Origin: Membranipora membranacea
Lineage: Eukaryota > Bryozoa > Gymnolaemata > Cheilostomatida > Membraniporidae
DNA length: 64,000 nucleotides
Assembly: GCA_914767715.1 (NCBI GenBank)
Contig: OU612066.1
Coordinates: 1,059,001-1,123,000 of the forward strand
Reading direction: 5' to 3'
Shown: one piece after another, positions 10,969-22,929 of the stretch
Layout of the letters: each line of letters begins with the position of its first letter
Numbering within the stretch: the first letter of the stretch is position 1
The notes under the pieces: generated by a model
Databases searched by the model: none
Told to the model about the DNA's origin: nothing
What the model saw: only the letters and a program-made list of their open reading frames with translations
Made by a program: the position numbers and the translations under genes

Positions 10969-11160
10969 ATGGCAAAAAATTACAGCTCTAGCTCATCCGA
11001 CAGTGAGAATGAAAATTACAGGGAGATTAGCAGCTCTAGTGAGAGCAAGATTGAATATCAGTTAGGAGGCATTTGTAGCAAATCGACGTCGAGTCCATGT
11101 GATTATCAGAGGGAAAATATCTCTGAGGTAGTCACACCACTCAAGTTTAAATCTGTATGA
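10969..11160 (+). CDS. Short Ser/Glu-rich ORF, possible first exon
   Basis: ATG-initiated 63-codon frame starting MAKNYSSSSSDSENEN, with acidic serine-rich repeats, then ISEVVTPLKFKSV before TGA. Such acidic-serine N-termini are common in nuclear proteins and invertebrate transposon proteins, but the family is not recognised. There is no supported splice partner. Low confidence that it is a real gene. Confidence 0.25.
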   Translation: MAKNYSSSSSDSENENYREISSSSESKIEYQLGGICSKSTSSPCDYQRENISEVVTPLKFKSV

Positions 11161-12311
11161 TTTCGGCCACTGGAAATAACCCACAGTGCTTTGGCAGATA
11201 CAACATTTTCTGTTAACCATGGTTACTGCTCGAGATAGATATTAGCAATATAAAGGCAGATCAATACATCACAAAGTATTTCAAGGTTTTGTTTACATTA
11301 ATAGGATGAATAAATCAGATTGTGGCTATGACATTCCAATCATCAGCATCATCATTCCAACTCATCTTCAGCCCGTATGAAAACCAGTGATATGCTTTAA
11401 TTATTAGCTTCATGAATAGCGGCTTTCAATAGAATTTCGATGGAAGATACAAAATTTACACAGGTAGATTGTGTGTTTTTCTTGAAAATAAGTATTTCCA
11501 AATCGCACAGAAATCTAAAATAAATTCTTTGTAAATCTCGACGTTTCAGGCATTAGGATGATGTTGAAATCCAAAGCATGCAATGATTAATACTGAGTGA
11601 TTTGAGGTTTTGACAATCTTTTCAACAATTTTTGCAAATATTCTGATGTTTAAACACTCAAGGTTTTTTTGGATAAACTGTGTTGTTTAAATTGCTTAAA
11701 ACCTAGAAATTACAAGTCACAAAGTAAATTCAACTCAATAAATTTGTCATCTAGTTGTTTCGGACTTCAGGGTGATGTAAGTATTTTTGAGTTATTTCGT
11801 CGGTATGGATCTGATTTGGGAAGCTAGTGTTGGGTAAATTGCAAGATTTGGTACAAACTATAAAGCATTGCATGGACCATTTTTGGGTGAATCTGAAATA
11901 AGCAAGGCTTTGTCAGCAGGAAGAATCAATTGCTCCATTATAATCTTATTTTAACAGAGCAAACAAGTGCATAGGTCTGAAATGAAAATCACTCATTTTC
12001 ATGCTTGAAAAACAGCGGACAGGGAATGCGTCAAAGTCATAGTCGTTGATTGTAATGTACAGTGGTTCTTCTAATCTTTTCTTTGACATGGGCTCATAAC
12101 AGATATAAAGGTTGTTTTGATTAGCGGTCTCAACTCATCAAATAGTGTGTATACAAATTATAGAACTTTCTTTTGAACTTTTATGTCATCAGACAGACTT
12201 GTGCTTGACTTTGTCAATCACAAATCGCCTGGACGAGTTGGGCGGTGCATGAGTAGGCAACTCAATGTTGTTAACTTATAACCCCCAAACCTACCAGACC
12301 AAATAACCCTG
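11161..12311. other. Gene-free stretch
   Basis: No recognisable coding or repeat features. Confidence 0.45.
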
Positions 12312-12909
12312 ATGACTTATTTTATATGCAAATGCATGTGTGATAGCTGTCTTAATCTGATTTCAAGCTCAAAAATGATACCAAGAAACCTGTTCCTTTA
12401 CGAACACTTTAACCAACAGTGCATGTCAATCAAAGTATCTACATTTCGAAAAAACCTTGAGGCGATCGGTTGTTTCTCAGAAGCACTTTGTACGCTATGG
12501 TATTTTTGACCAGTAAAATGTTATGAAACAAAAAAAAGTAAGAATTGATCTTAATCATTTCAACCATTTCATCATCGCAAGAGAATCTCAATCAATACTC
12601 AATCAACAGGTTCATAAAAGAAGATCACGATTCAATGTGAAATCCCTACTCAAGCCTTTAGCTGAATCTACTAGCAATGTTGTATGTTGTGCTCGTTCTG
12701 CTGAGTGTGCCACTGTCTACAATCCCAGGTTAGTGTATTATAAGGCATGCTATGATGAAATCATTCTTCATTTGTTGCACATGCCTCATACCCATACCTC
12801 CTCTGCTCTTCGGCGTCCGCTTTCTGCAGAGGAGATGAAGTCTGGATTAACCCCATGGTTAGCCCAAAAGTCTAGAACGTTTTTATTCCTTCAATTTATG
12901 GCAGATTAG
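12312..12909 (+). other. Unassigned short ORFs
   Basis: Two neighbouring frames, 12312-12509 and 12523-12909, are open in different phases. The second contains a basic stretch (VHKRRSRFNVKSLLKPLAES). Neither resembles a family I can name; they may be a decayed gene fragment or chance. Confidence 0.2.
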
Positions 12910-15860
12910 GTGCATAAGAGTCCTCTGGTTCCCTTAGTCTGTTTGTGAGCCTTGCATTGATATAAGAAAACATAATATCACTGTCATATAGCCTTCACAA
13001 TACACGGTTGCAATAGGACCATTTAATTCTGAAGTGGAGGAACAGTCATCCTTTGAAAGCTCCCCTGACTTTAGTCATCAACTGCTGCTGCATCAAGTGC
13101 CCGGCAGCGAATAGCAACCACGCCAACCTATTGTGTTATCTCACCATCCTAAAATGGTTTGGAAGATGGGGCTAATTAGCACACCTGGAAGGGTGGAGGG
13201 TGGCCTGCCATCCATCACCAAGATCCTATAAATCTGAAGTGTGACCACATATAATAACAATAATTATATCAATTCTGCTATTCATTGTTACTTGTAGGGG
13301 TCGGCGAATACACAAAAACTTCCAAGCACTATTCATCGGAACCCCGAAAGCTACCCGGACTAGGCTGTTGGAGGCAGAGAATTACACTCATTTGCCAACG
13401 TCTATCCTTGTAACCAGCTTTATCCTAGCAGCTGCTACATGGTACGCTTGAACATGGTCACTGAAGAAGTTTGCTTTTGCAACTGCATAGAAGCAGCACA
13501 CAAAAAAGTTGTTTATGTTTACTATGTCATATGTAAGACGCCATATATAACATAATGCTAGGGGTGAACAACTAGCCAACAGCATATTTTATTGAACTGG
13601 TTCCTGCTTTTTAGGGCAGACCTACTGCGTACAAGCTTGAAGGTGTGCCATGAATATTTCTACACATGGTCTCTGTTATTCAATATGCTGTTTGGAATTT
13701 TCGCTCCAGCTGAAGTCAAGTTTTGTCTAACTAGGGGAATTGTGTACTACCATTTTCAGGTTTCTTGGTGGAAGTGGGTCTGCAAGAGGATAAACTAACA
13801 TACTTAAAATAATGTAATAATAATATAAAACTTATATACAATAATATGAATAATAATGTAATAGCAAGATTACTAATAATTATAATGTATGTAATATGTA
13901 ATTTATGTGATATGGCAAGCCTGCTAGTATTTAAACTAGGATAAAGTGTAATAAAGTATCTATTCATTGCAATGTAAAGAAAGATTTTTTTTAACTTTTG
14001 TGTTAGTAGTTATATGGTAATAGTTGTAAGATGTAGATGGAATTGGGACTGGTGCGTTTCACAAACATTTTCTATATTTCGCCTTCATGGAACATTACCA
14101 CAACTAATCACCATGTATTCAGTATTTGCTTTGGTTTATGCACTTTGCAGGGAGCTATATGATCCTCATATGTTTTAGGTTATTTATCTAAGGATTTGGA
14201 ACCCTTGTGGTTAGCTAAATCAAATTATTATAGTTTATAGATAAATGAATAAATTAAAGTTGATCATTAATCAAATTATTGTAGTTTCACTGCTGCTTTA
14301 TTATACTCAGATAAAATACCACTTGATTTGAGGCAATATAAAAACCCCCTTTGAAGCACTTGCTGATATTGTAGCATTCATACAAGTAAGGAAGAGATAA
14401 TCACCAACAGGCATATTTTGATTTGATTCACTGAAAAATTAAAATATTAAAGTTTTAAATAAACATCCTAGGTTGATCATCATAATCAGTTATAATATCT
14501 GATATATTTTGAAAGCTTCATTTCTGCATTTGTTTACAAACAAGTGCTTTGAGCGTTATTTAATTGCGAAGAATTAATGTTTCACATGAATTTGGGTAAT
14601 TGAAAAATAGCCTGCTTCGAGTGGTTTGAATCATGGTTGATTCATATACATTATACAGATCAAACTAACTTTCTTGTAACTCAATGTCTATTGCAGTTTT
14701 GGCAGATTGATGCCTTTTGCCATGAAATTTCACCTGTTTTGAGCTGGGAGGGGATATCACTATAAAGAATAGTCACACGCATCTATTGTTGTTGGAATGG
14801 ACTACTCATTTCTTCAGATGAGGCACTCCTTGTCACTCTGCATAGACAATCCTCAACAAGGACATTCGGATCAAGTGAATAGATCACTGGTACTACTTCT
14901 GTTCCATCGAACCAGTATTATTAGGATGGTTGTAATAATCACGCAGCTTGATTCTTCGACTCTAAACAGCTTGACTGTCAGAGAAACTTGTGCTGATTGG
15001 GCGCAAAAAGCCAACTTAATAATAACAACTTGCCGTAAACCATCTGATCGAATGGTTACTCCATGATGCAAACTAGGAGCTGCAATGCAAGTTAAGATTA
15101 AAATTATTTGAGTTTAAAGCAGTTTATAACCACAAAAGTTATAATTTAATATTTTAGCCTTTGGGCCTTCAACAATCTATACAGTACTGTACCAGTACTA
15201 ACAGACTGTGATATCAGACTTCACTGAGATGAGGATCTAAAGTGCACGCCACAAGAGCTGGCCGTTTGAGTGAGTGCTCGCCACGAGAGCTGGCCGCTCG
15301 GAGTACGGGGTCCTGGGACCCAACCACCACTGTGATTACTCAGCTGAATGAGCCCTGACAATCTGGAGATACACAGACATAGCTTACTGCTTTGGTTTTG
15401 TAATAAAAAGTTTTAGTTTTGTACAAAAGTATATTTTGCCTTAAACTTTATAAACATCTCTTTTTATGCCTCACCTTTAATCTCAAAAAAAAGGAAGAAA
15501 TTTCATTTTTGTCACTAAATTGGAAACAATATTTCAGTTTGCCAGACTGGATCATCATTTTTGCCTGCAAATAGAGGCTTTTGTGTTCTTCTGTAGTTTT
15601 ATATTTCAATAAAAAGATTACTACTACTACTAATATTTGATGCATGATGACTTCCTTCGAAATTTATATGTTATAAATAAATATTAAATGAAAAATACTG
15701 AAATATTACAGTTGCACACTCTCATCTGCCATTTTATTTCCGTAGTAGAAAAACCTAAGATGATTGGCTTAATTGAAATTCACAAAACAGAGTTTGGTGG
15801 GTATTTCAATTTCCCCGGTTCAAACTGTTGAGCAAATAGAGAAGTAATCTTTGAATAACA
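12910..15860. other. Long gene-free stretch
   Basis: No exon with family resemblance found. A short imperfect direct repeat (CGCCACAAGAGCTGGCCGTT / CGCCACGAGAGCTGGCCGCT) is present at about 15247-15300. Several short open frames (13388-13967, 14797-15071, 15448-15645) look random. Confidence 0.4.
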
Positions 15861-16066
15861 ATGGCGCCTAAATGTTTTGTTTGTGGGCAGGCAAGGACCC
15901 ATAGAGTCCCTCTATTTCTCTGTCTTACTTCAGGTGATAATTTTGTTCTGTGGTGTAGTAAACTGCCCACCCTTGCCCAGAGTGCCAACCTAAAACCACT
16001 CATATGCAGCAGAAATTTTGAGAGAGAGTGTGTTGTAAGAGTGAGGTGTGGTAGTAAGAGCATGTA
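15861..16066 (+). CDS. THAP-like zinc-finger exon, left part
   Basis: ATG in a good context (AACAATGG) opens a frame MAPKCFVCGQARTHRVP with C-x2-C, a central LWCSKLP tryptophan block and PLICSRNFERE, which resembles the C-S-x-H-F part of the THAP C2-CH zinc finger with His replaced by Asn. THAP domains are DNA-binding modules in animal transcription regulators and P-element-type transposases. The frame runs into the 5' LTR of a Gypsy element at 16067. On the far side of that element, after one copy of the 5-bp duplication is discounted, the frame continues in phase (see 20757-20805). The exon is thus interrupted by insertion. The Asn change suggests decay or a degenerate finger. Confidence 0.65.
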
Positions 16067-16259
16067 TGTTGTCCAATAGATGACCTTGATGAATGTGCAA
16101 CCTTGACCTGAGGACCAGCTTCTTACTTCCTGTTGGTGAGCCTTCACTTCCTGTTGATGAGCCTTCACTTCCGGTTGAAGTCTATGGGCGCGATGATCCT
16201 TGTCTGGTGAAACAAGCACAGCAATCCAACACAACTGGTGAGTTACCTCATTCATCAGT

Positions 16260-17392
16260 TGTCTTCTCCTGAAAAGAGGGAGCAACAACTCCAAAAGTCA
16301 CTTAACACCCAATTACACTAATAGGGCGGCTTCAATGACAAACTCTTGCTGTGACACGGCAGGCATCCTAGCAGTTATTTCACTTGAGCTGATACTCTCC
16401 ACTGCTTCATGCAATAAAACTTGGACGGAGAGCACAAACACAGTTGTCGTCAGCTAGACATATATGCTGACATTTGAATTATATTATTAAAGACGCCCGC
16501 TGACGACGATAATGGAAATATCAAGGCTAGTGATGACGGCCATCTATGTAGGATGAAGCCTCACTGGCTTGGGCGCAGACATTACTGAGAAACAAATCAA
16601 TTCCGGGTCAACACTTGGTTTGTGGACCGCACTCTGAGTTATTTCTTGGATTGTGACTTGCTAGCCAGCGGCTTAATACAGCCAGCCCGACCAGCGCAGA
16701 ACTGTCTCTATACTACCCTCGGGAGTGGCCGATACATAGTATCGCTTCTAGCAGACCTTCTCAGCGGCAGGTGCCAGGAGAAATCCTGAAGTACCAGACT
16801 GGGTTCAAACCTTTGGTAGAAGCAGAATACCAGGAGAAATCATGAAGTACCAGACTGGGTTCAATCCCGTGGTAGCAGCAGAATACCAGGAGAGATCCAA
16901 AAGTACCAGACTGGGTTTAATCCCGAGGTATCAGAAATCTAGGAGTTGCCTCTCCGGAGGTGAAGAGGAGATAACTCCCCATCATTGGAGCTAAGCAGGT
17001 GAGATATTTAGTCTCATTCCTTTGACTTTACAAACTGGAACCACTGTACTTATATCGTATGAATATAACCAAGTCGAATCCTAATTGTAATCAAGGTTTG
17101 CTTCTCTTTTGCAGCTAAAGAAGGGTGAAGACTGTAGAGCCAGCACAGATCAAGAAAGACAGCACAGATACCAAATAAAACACATGAATATGTTGTAGCA
17201 TTCGTGAACAGTAATAAAGTCTTATTACGAAATACATGTCTGGTTTCTGTTTGTTCTTCTGCATCTGTAAAAGAAAATGAACTGCAATCAGCCTCGAACA
17301 AAATCGAACAGTATTTAGCAAAGCCTCGGGGGCAGCCCCGAGCCGAACCACAAGCTCGATCCGATTAGTATCGTTTGAACATATAGCATGCA
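16260..17392. mobile_element. Solo LTR nested in the 5' LTR
   Basis: The 1133-bp insertion starts TGTCTTCTCC and ends ATATAGCATGCA, i.e. TG...CA, and is flanked by TCAGT (16255-16259 and 17393-17397), a 5-bp duplication. The interval contains AATAAA-like signals near 16411, 17176 and 17213 but no coding region, as expected of a lone LTR left by recombination between two LTRs. The parent family is unknown. It must be younger than the Gypsy element it interrupts. Confidence 0.75.
16774..16932 (+). repeat. Three-copy 56-bp tandem repeat
   Basis: CCAGGAGAAATCCTGAAGTA-type units begin at 16774, 16830 and 16886, inside the solo LTR. Could be a duplicated regulatory block of that LTR. Confidence 0.9.
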
Positions 17393-17402
17393 TCAGTCTA
17401 TA

Positions 17403-17418
17403 TGGTGTCAGAGTTTGG
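17403..17418 (+). other. Primer-binding site of Gypsy element
   Basis: TGGTGTCAGAGTTTGG directly follows the 5' LTR. The TGG start matches a tRNA 3' CCA end, as in Ty3/Gypsy elements; the exact tRNA (a leucine type is plausible) was not verified. Confidence 0.75.
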
Positions 17419-17451
17419 AGACTTGAGGACCCAGTGATCTACAAATAGCTG

Positions 17452-17745
17452 ATGATGGAGCAGTTTCTAGCACCTGAGCCTTTGAAAGATGGCAACTTAG
17501 CAGGGAGCTGGAAAAGGTTCAAGAGAGCATTTTCCCAATTTCTGACTGCAACATATAAGAATAAATCTGCTAAGGAGGTGATTGTAGCAATATTTTTGAG
17601 AACCATAGGCCCAAGGGGGAATGATATATATGAGAATTTCAACCTTAATGATACTGATAAGGTTGACTATGATAAGGTGATTGAGGCATTTGATGCATTC
17701 TGCAAGCCACAGAACACCCATTATGATGAGAGATGTTCTCATCAC
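17452..17745 (+). pseudogene. Gypsy gag fragment
   Basis: About 95 codons of capsid-type gag: MMEQFLAPEPLKDGNLAGSW opens it, then a WKRFKRAFSQFLTAT block and a VIEAFDAFCKP block typical of Mag/K02A2.6-like gag. At about 17740 the sequence passes abruptly into the N-terminal region of reverse transcriptase, without a CCHC zinc knuckle or aspartic protease, so a deletion removed the 3' part of gag and the start of pol. Confidence 0.8.
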
Positions 17746-20235
17746 GAATTTACAGAAACGAGAAGATGCTGGGGTTATATCGCGAGTAGATGAACCGACA
17801 GAGTGGATATCCTCGCAGGTAGCCCTCAGAAAGCCCAATGGAACGGTAAGACTATGCATTGATCCAAAAGACCTCAACAGAGCTATAATCAGAAATCATT
17901 ATCCAATACCGACACTGGAAGATGTATTGCCAAAACTGACTAAAGCCATATGTTTTTCTCTACTGGATGCCAAAGATGGTTTATTTCAGGTGAAGCTCGC
18001 AGAACAGTCGCGAAAGCTCACAACTTTCTGGACGCTGTTAGGAAGGTATTGTTAGAACCGCCCTCCATTTGGTCTACCATCGAGGGGAGAGGAATACCAG
18101 AGGAGACTACACATGGTTTTAGATGGCCTATACGGTGTTGAAGTCATTGCAGATGATATACTGGTATATGGTGTTGGTGAGAATAAGAACCAGGCTAGAG
18201 GAGATCATGACAAGAAGTTGCTGGAACTGATGGAGCAAATCCGAGAGAAATGAGTTAAGATAAACAAAGAGAAAATGAAACTTCATCTGACAGAGATTCA
18301 ATATATGGGTCATGTACTGACCACTGAGGGAGTGAAGCCCGACCCAGCAAAAGTGCAAGGACTGAAATATATGCCCGAGCCGAGAGACACTTCAGAAGTT
18401 AAGAGGTTTCTAGGAACAGCAAACTATTTAGCAAAGTTTGTGCCACACCTATCCTCGTTGGCTGGTCAGTTAAGGGAGACAACCAAGGACATAGATGAAA
18501 AAACTTCCAGTTCGGAGATGAACAGATAGAGGCCTTCACAGCACTGAAGGATGCCATTAGTGAGGACACACTATTGATATACTATGATCCCAATAAACAG
18601 CAGTTATTGACTGTGATGCCAGCACGAGAGGACTCGGAGCTATGCTGACACAAGAAGGGAAGCCCATATGTTTTGTATCAAGAACACTGACGGAGACGGA
18701 GGAGAAGTATCACCCAATGGAGCTAGAATGCCTAGCTGTGATATTTGCATGTAGCAAATTTGACCAATACATCTATGGAAAAAACAGACCTACAGATTTT
18801 CTCAGACCACCACCCACTAGAGCCTATATTCAAGGAGATGGAGAAGTCAACACTCAGACTACAAAATATGTTGCTATCACTGCAGCGATACAGTTTTAAC
18901 TTGGAGTACAGACCAGGTAAAGAGCAGATAGTGGCCGATATGCTATCGAGAGCACCTGCAAAAGAGGCAGACCCAACAGCTGAGCAGCATAAGACTAAAA
19001 TAGAGATATTCTTAACCGATATAGCTGACACAACACACACACAGTTTACCGATATGTCAGATGAGCGATTGGATAGAACAAGGACATGTGGCACCAAAGA
19101 CGAAACATACAGCATACTCCGCAGGATGATCTCACAAGGATGGCCAGAAAAGAGAAGAAAATGTGACCACAGAGTAAAACACTACTGGACTTTTCGCGAT
19201 GAGCTAGCTCAGAGGGATGGTTTGATTTACAAAGGAAGGAGACTGGTCATTCCGTCAAACATGTAGAAGGAGGTTGCCCTAGCTTTGCATGGTGCACATC
19301 AGGGAGCCAAAACCATGCTTCTGAGGGCAAGAGATATATTATATCGGCCAAATATGCAGATGGAGCTTCAAGCAACAGCAAATATGTGTACCATGCCAGA
19401 TGAACAAACCAGCTAACAGAAAAGAGCCGTTGTTGACACATGAGGTTCCCGCCCAGCAATTCAGTAAAGTTGGAACTGATGTGATGTATTACAAAGGAGT
19501 ACCATACGTGATACTATTAGACTACATGTCTGACTTCATAGAAGTTGCCAGATTGAAAGACGAAGCAGCAAGCACAGTAATTGAAGCGTGCAAGGAGGTC
19601 TTTGCACATCATGGAATTCCCCGAGTGTTACACAGCCACAATGCCCCCTACTATGTCAGTACCAAATTCAGAGAATTTGCTGCTGACTGGAGGTTCACTC
19701 ACACAACGTCATCACCCTATCACTCCCAAAGCAATGGAAAAGCAGAATCAGCAGTAAAGATCATCAAGAACCTGTTCAAGACTGCAGAAGACCCATGGAA
19801 AGCACTGCTAGAGTGGAGAGCAGCCCAAAACAGGGACTTCAAGAGGCCAGCTGAGTGACTGTTCTCAAGGAGATTCAGGACTATGGTGCCACAGCCTCTG
19901 GAAGCACAGCAGCTGCCAGAAGAGAAAGACAGAGAATGATGGTCAGCGGATACAACAGAGGAGCTAGGGAACTGGACAGACTCAATCATGGACAGCCAGT
20001 TTTACTACAACAGGTCAATGATAAGATGACCAATTGGAGACCAGCCCAAGTCCTAGAGCCAGTGTCATGCAGACCGTACCTTGTGCAAAATGACCAAGGG
20101 AATATTGTTAGAAGAAACAGAGCGGCCATCCAAGCTCAACCAATCCAGACAATTGGGAAGGGACAGCAGGAAAACTGGAAGGAGAATAGAGGCCCAGCAG
20201 TGCAAGCACCAAGGAAGCGACACACAGAGAGGTAA
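17740..20235 (+). pseudogene. Gypsy pol (RT, RNase H, integrase), decayed
   Basis: Fragments in order: RT with GVISRVDEPTEWISS and LCIDPKDLNRAI (17790-17885), FSLLDAKDGLFQVKL (17955-17998), a frameshift after TTFWTLLGRYC, then EVIADDILVYG (about 18138-18170, the ADD active site), and TEGVKPDPAKV connection motif (18325-18360). RNase H shows FVSRTLTETEEKYHPME (18670-18720), IFSDHHPLEP and EYRPGKEQIVADMLSRAP (18900-18955). Integrase shows GTDVMYYKGVPYVI (19470-19510) and GIPRVLHSHNAPYY where the second catalytic Asp is replaced, while the Glu in SNGKAESAVK remains. A C-terminal NWRPAQV...VRRNR block ends it. Several stops and frameshifts; non-functional. Confidence 0.9.
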
Positions 20236-20540
20236 CAGCCACAGGCCCCATTGGAACCGGAAACCCCACCCCTGGCCCCTGTGATCAGCAGCAGTGGGAG
20301 ACAGATCAGGCCTGACTATGAATACTTTGCCTTACCCGAGGAGGCATGCAAGGGGAGCGGCAACACTCATATTCCCCTGCTCCCGGGTCCAACTGGACCT
20401 TCGTATATACGTTATATCCACTACACACTCAACATTATCCACTTTATCATGTTAATCAGAGATACTATCCTACTGCTGCAGATACTCAGTTCTAATACTC
20501 AACCAGATTATTATATAGAAGACAATCACTCAGATCTTAT

Positions 20541-20553
20541 AAGCGAAGGGGGA
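20541..20553 (+). other. Polypurine tract of Gypsy element
   Basis: AAGCGAAGGGGGA lies directly before the 3' LTR, where plus-strand synthesis is primed. Confidence 0.7.
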
Positions 20554-20751
20554 TGTTGGCCAATAGATGACCTTGATGAATATGCAACCTTGACCTGAGG
20601 ACCAGCATCTTACTTCCTGTTGGTGAGCCTTCACTTCCTGTTGATGAGCCTTCACTTCCGGTTGAAGTCCATGGGCACGATGATCCTTGTCTGGTGAACC
20701 AAGCACAGCAATCCAACACAACTGGTGAGTTACCTCATACATCAGTCTACA
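20554..20751 (+). repeat. 3' LTR of Gypsy element, 198 bp
   Basis: Starts TGTTGGCCAATAG and ends CAGTCTACA, followed by the duplicated ATGTA. Closely similar to the two parts of the 5' LTR. Confidence 0.9.
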
Positions 20752-20756
20752 ATGTA

Positions 20757-20805
20757 TGGTCTGCTTGCTCATGCTGTGCCTTCTCTGGCCATACAGACTG
20801 AACAG
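20757..20805 (+). CDS. THAP-like zinc-finger exon, right part
   Basis: Directly after the Gypsy element and its duplicated ATGTA. In the phase carried over from 16066 it reads GLLAHAVPSLAIQTEQ and ends at donor CAG/GTGAGT (20806). An A-V-P-S/T motif closes THAP domains, so the agreement of phase, motif and splice donor supports a single interrupted exon. It ends in phase 0. Whether the interrupted gene is a host gene or a transposon-derived one is open. Confidence 0.6.
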
Positions 20806-22511
20806 GTGAGTCATAACATACTTTGTGAGGCATACAACTTATAGCTCATGTGCTGCAACGAATGAATGATTCTTAGCAGTCCTAGCAGAACAACCCCACA
20901 GACAGTTCCTAGTGTACCATTTTCATCGCACTCTATCCTTCATAAGCCTGGTTGGTCTGACCTAGCATGCTCAGACAGGCTACTAGGTCTGACAATGGTC
21001 CTATTCAGTCACACCAAAAAGGATGTTTTTCCATCTTGACAAATCTGATTGCTGCAACTGAAGTAGTTCTCCATTAATAATTGAGTATGTTACTCCTTAG
21101 TTGCTAATGATTGTGACTAAGGTAAGGTATTTTTGCTGCAAACCTCTGTGTGATTGTGAGCAGCTGGTGATGTAAGGGTGCGCAGTACCTTTGTCAACCT
21201 ATTAACAGAAATGTTTATTGTTGTCATTAAAAGTGGAAGGTTTGGGCAATCTCAATGTTGATTGTTGTCAGCTTCCAACAATTATAGCGATCATACGATT
21301 GTGGATTCATGTTAAGTCTAGTCACATATGAGTATAGGGTATATGTACCCATCGTCCCCAGGACCACTCTAAATTTCGCATAATCAATTCTTTGATGGTC
21401 TTCCATTCGCATGGCATGCCTGCCAGCTTGTAACATAGCCATGCGAATGGCCTGATAAATACAATCAGGTGGGGATGTTAGCTCTGTATAGCCGAGGGGT
21501 TCTGGCAGGTACTATCGCATAAATGTTGTTCTTTTTTCTAGTCTACTGCTGATAACCATCCTATGACTGTTGTAAGTAAACTTTTTTTTTATTAATAATG
21601 GCAATGTCTAACACTTGTTATGAATTAATTACAGTTATTTTTGCACTTCCCACTTCTATATCACTTGCGGTGAAATAAAATTCACCATGGTGGCAAAGTC
21701 GAGTTCTCATTTGACTTCATTTTCCTTCATGCTCACACTACTATCCCGGTATTATCGGTAAGTTATCAGGTGGTCAACTTACACATGAGCTGCTAGGAGT
21801 ATGTGATCGGCAATAAGCAGCTCGGTACCTTGACAGTCTAGCCTCACTCACTGTTGAAGAGACAATCAAATACCCTACCCTCTCTGGTCTCACTAGCTTA
21901 TTTTTCAGAAAGTTGTCTTCCCATAGTGTAAAAGAAGGCAACTCACTGGCTTTTATTTGGGTAATCAAGTGATGTGAATGTTATAGTGATCAGTGACATA
22001 AGAATAGAAGTCTGTAGAACTCTTATGCTAACGATCATGAGACCAGGTACACCTTTCAAAGTTAGCAGTACCCTGCCGTTGTGTTTTTTCAAGCATCTGT
22101 ATAAGAAATATAAATCACAAACCATATCTGTATTCATTTAAACTACATTCATCATACACAGGAAAATGGAGTCATGTGTGAAATAATAGGTCGTGAGATT
22201 TCTGGATGTGAGCATTATTATATTCGTCGTAGACGAGTTTTTATCAGTGGCAAAACTAACAACTAGCTACCATGATAGTTTTATACCAACTAGTATTCAA
22301 TTTTTAAATAAGCCACCATCAGTCACTTAAGTTTGCTCCACCCTCGAACCTCCAATAATATCTCCAGTCGCAATTAAGTACCTTAACAATTGGGATAACG
22401 CCCTCTTTGATCAGGTAGGAACAACTTCCGGTTGACTGTATTCATAGACTTTGCAATTCCCTTCAATTGCTCTTCAGTGCCAATTATCTTTTATTTTTAT
22501 TTAAGGTTGAG
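20806..22511. other. Intron-like stretch
   Basis: Between the THAP exon and the first YqaJ-like exon. A possible 30-nt exon at 21542-21571 lies between a pyrimidine-rich acceptor TTTTTTCTAG and a donor GTAAGT, but codes only ten residues and is unsupported otherwise. No other feature recognised. Confidence 0.35.
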
Positions 22512-22699
22512 ATTATGGGCCAAACTGCCCTCTACTTGAGGCGAATGTTCCTGGAGATTTGCTGAGAGAATCCATTTCTGCAGAGTACCAACGTATTCAT
22601 GAGACTGTGGCCAGCACCGAACAGGGTAAGAATGAATGGCTTGAAGAAAGGAAAAAGGGAATTACTAGTTCCAACTTTGGAACCATTTGCGAGAGAAGG
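22512..22699 (+). CDS. YqaJ-like nuclease domain, exon 1
   Basis: Open exon between an acceptor at 22510-22511 and donor AGG/GTAAAT (22700). It reads DYGPNCPLLEANVPGD (first codon shared with a preceding exon), then ASTEQGKNEWLEERKKG and ITSSNFGTICERR. The T-x-x-Q-x-x-N-x-W-x-x-x-R-x-x-x-ITSSNFG-x-IC pattern is that of the YqaJ viral-recombinase/exonuclease fold (PD-(D/E)XK nuclease), frequent in invertebrate genomes next to SWIM or THAP domains. Incoming phase is 1, outgoing phase 0, so at least one more upstream exon exists. No stop inside. Confidence 0.65.
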
Positions 22700-22929
22700 G
22701 TAAATTAGTACTAATAAACTTTTAACCGATGACATTGGTCACAACATGTTGGGATTGTATGCTGTGTACATATTTGCCGCTCTGTTGAGCTCAGATTTGA
22801 CGATTCTACCTTACTTATTCCATACCATACCATACTTAGAACACAAATATTTTTGTTACGCACTACCATGTATTAAACTGTGATTACAATTAAATTGACA
22901 AAACACTATGATGTATTTCTGTTATGCAG

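Larger units (their letters stand above)
16067..17402 (+). repeat. 5' LTR, interrupted
   Basis: LTR segments 16067-16259 and 17393-17402 match the 3' LTR; the sequence between them is a separate insertion. Ends TGTTGTCCAATAG and CATCAGTCTATA (the final CA has become TA). Confidence 0.85.
16067..20751 (+). mobile_element. Ty3/Gypsy LTR retrotransposon (Mag/K02A2.6-like), defective
   Basis: Bounded by TG...TA and TG...CA LTRs and a 5-bp target duplication ATGTA (16062-16066 and 20752-20756). Both LTRs are 198 bp once a nested insertion in the 5' copy is discounted. The internal region is only about 3.15 kb and lacks the nucleocapsid/protease section. It inserted in a THAP-like exon. LTRs differ at several positions, so the insertion is not recent. 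Confidence 0.9.

Noticed and set aside
17497-17877. Minus-strand 126-codon frame
   Set aside because: Shadow of the Gypsy gag/RT coding strand.
21542-21571. 30-nt micro-exon between the THAP and YqaJ exons
   Set aside because: Good splice borders but phase does not supply the phase-1 entry needed at 22512, and ten residues carry no signal.
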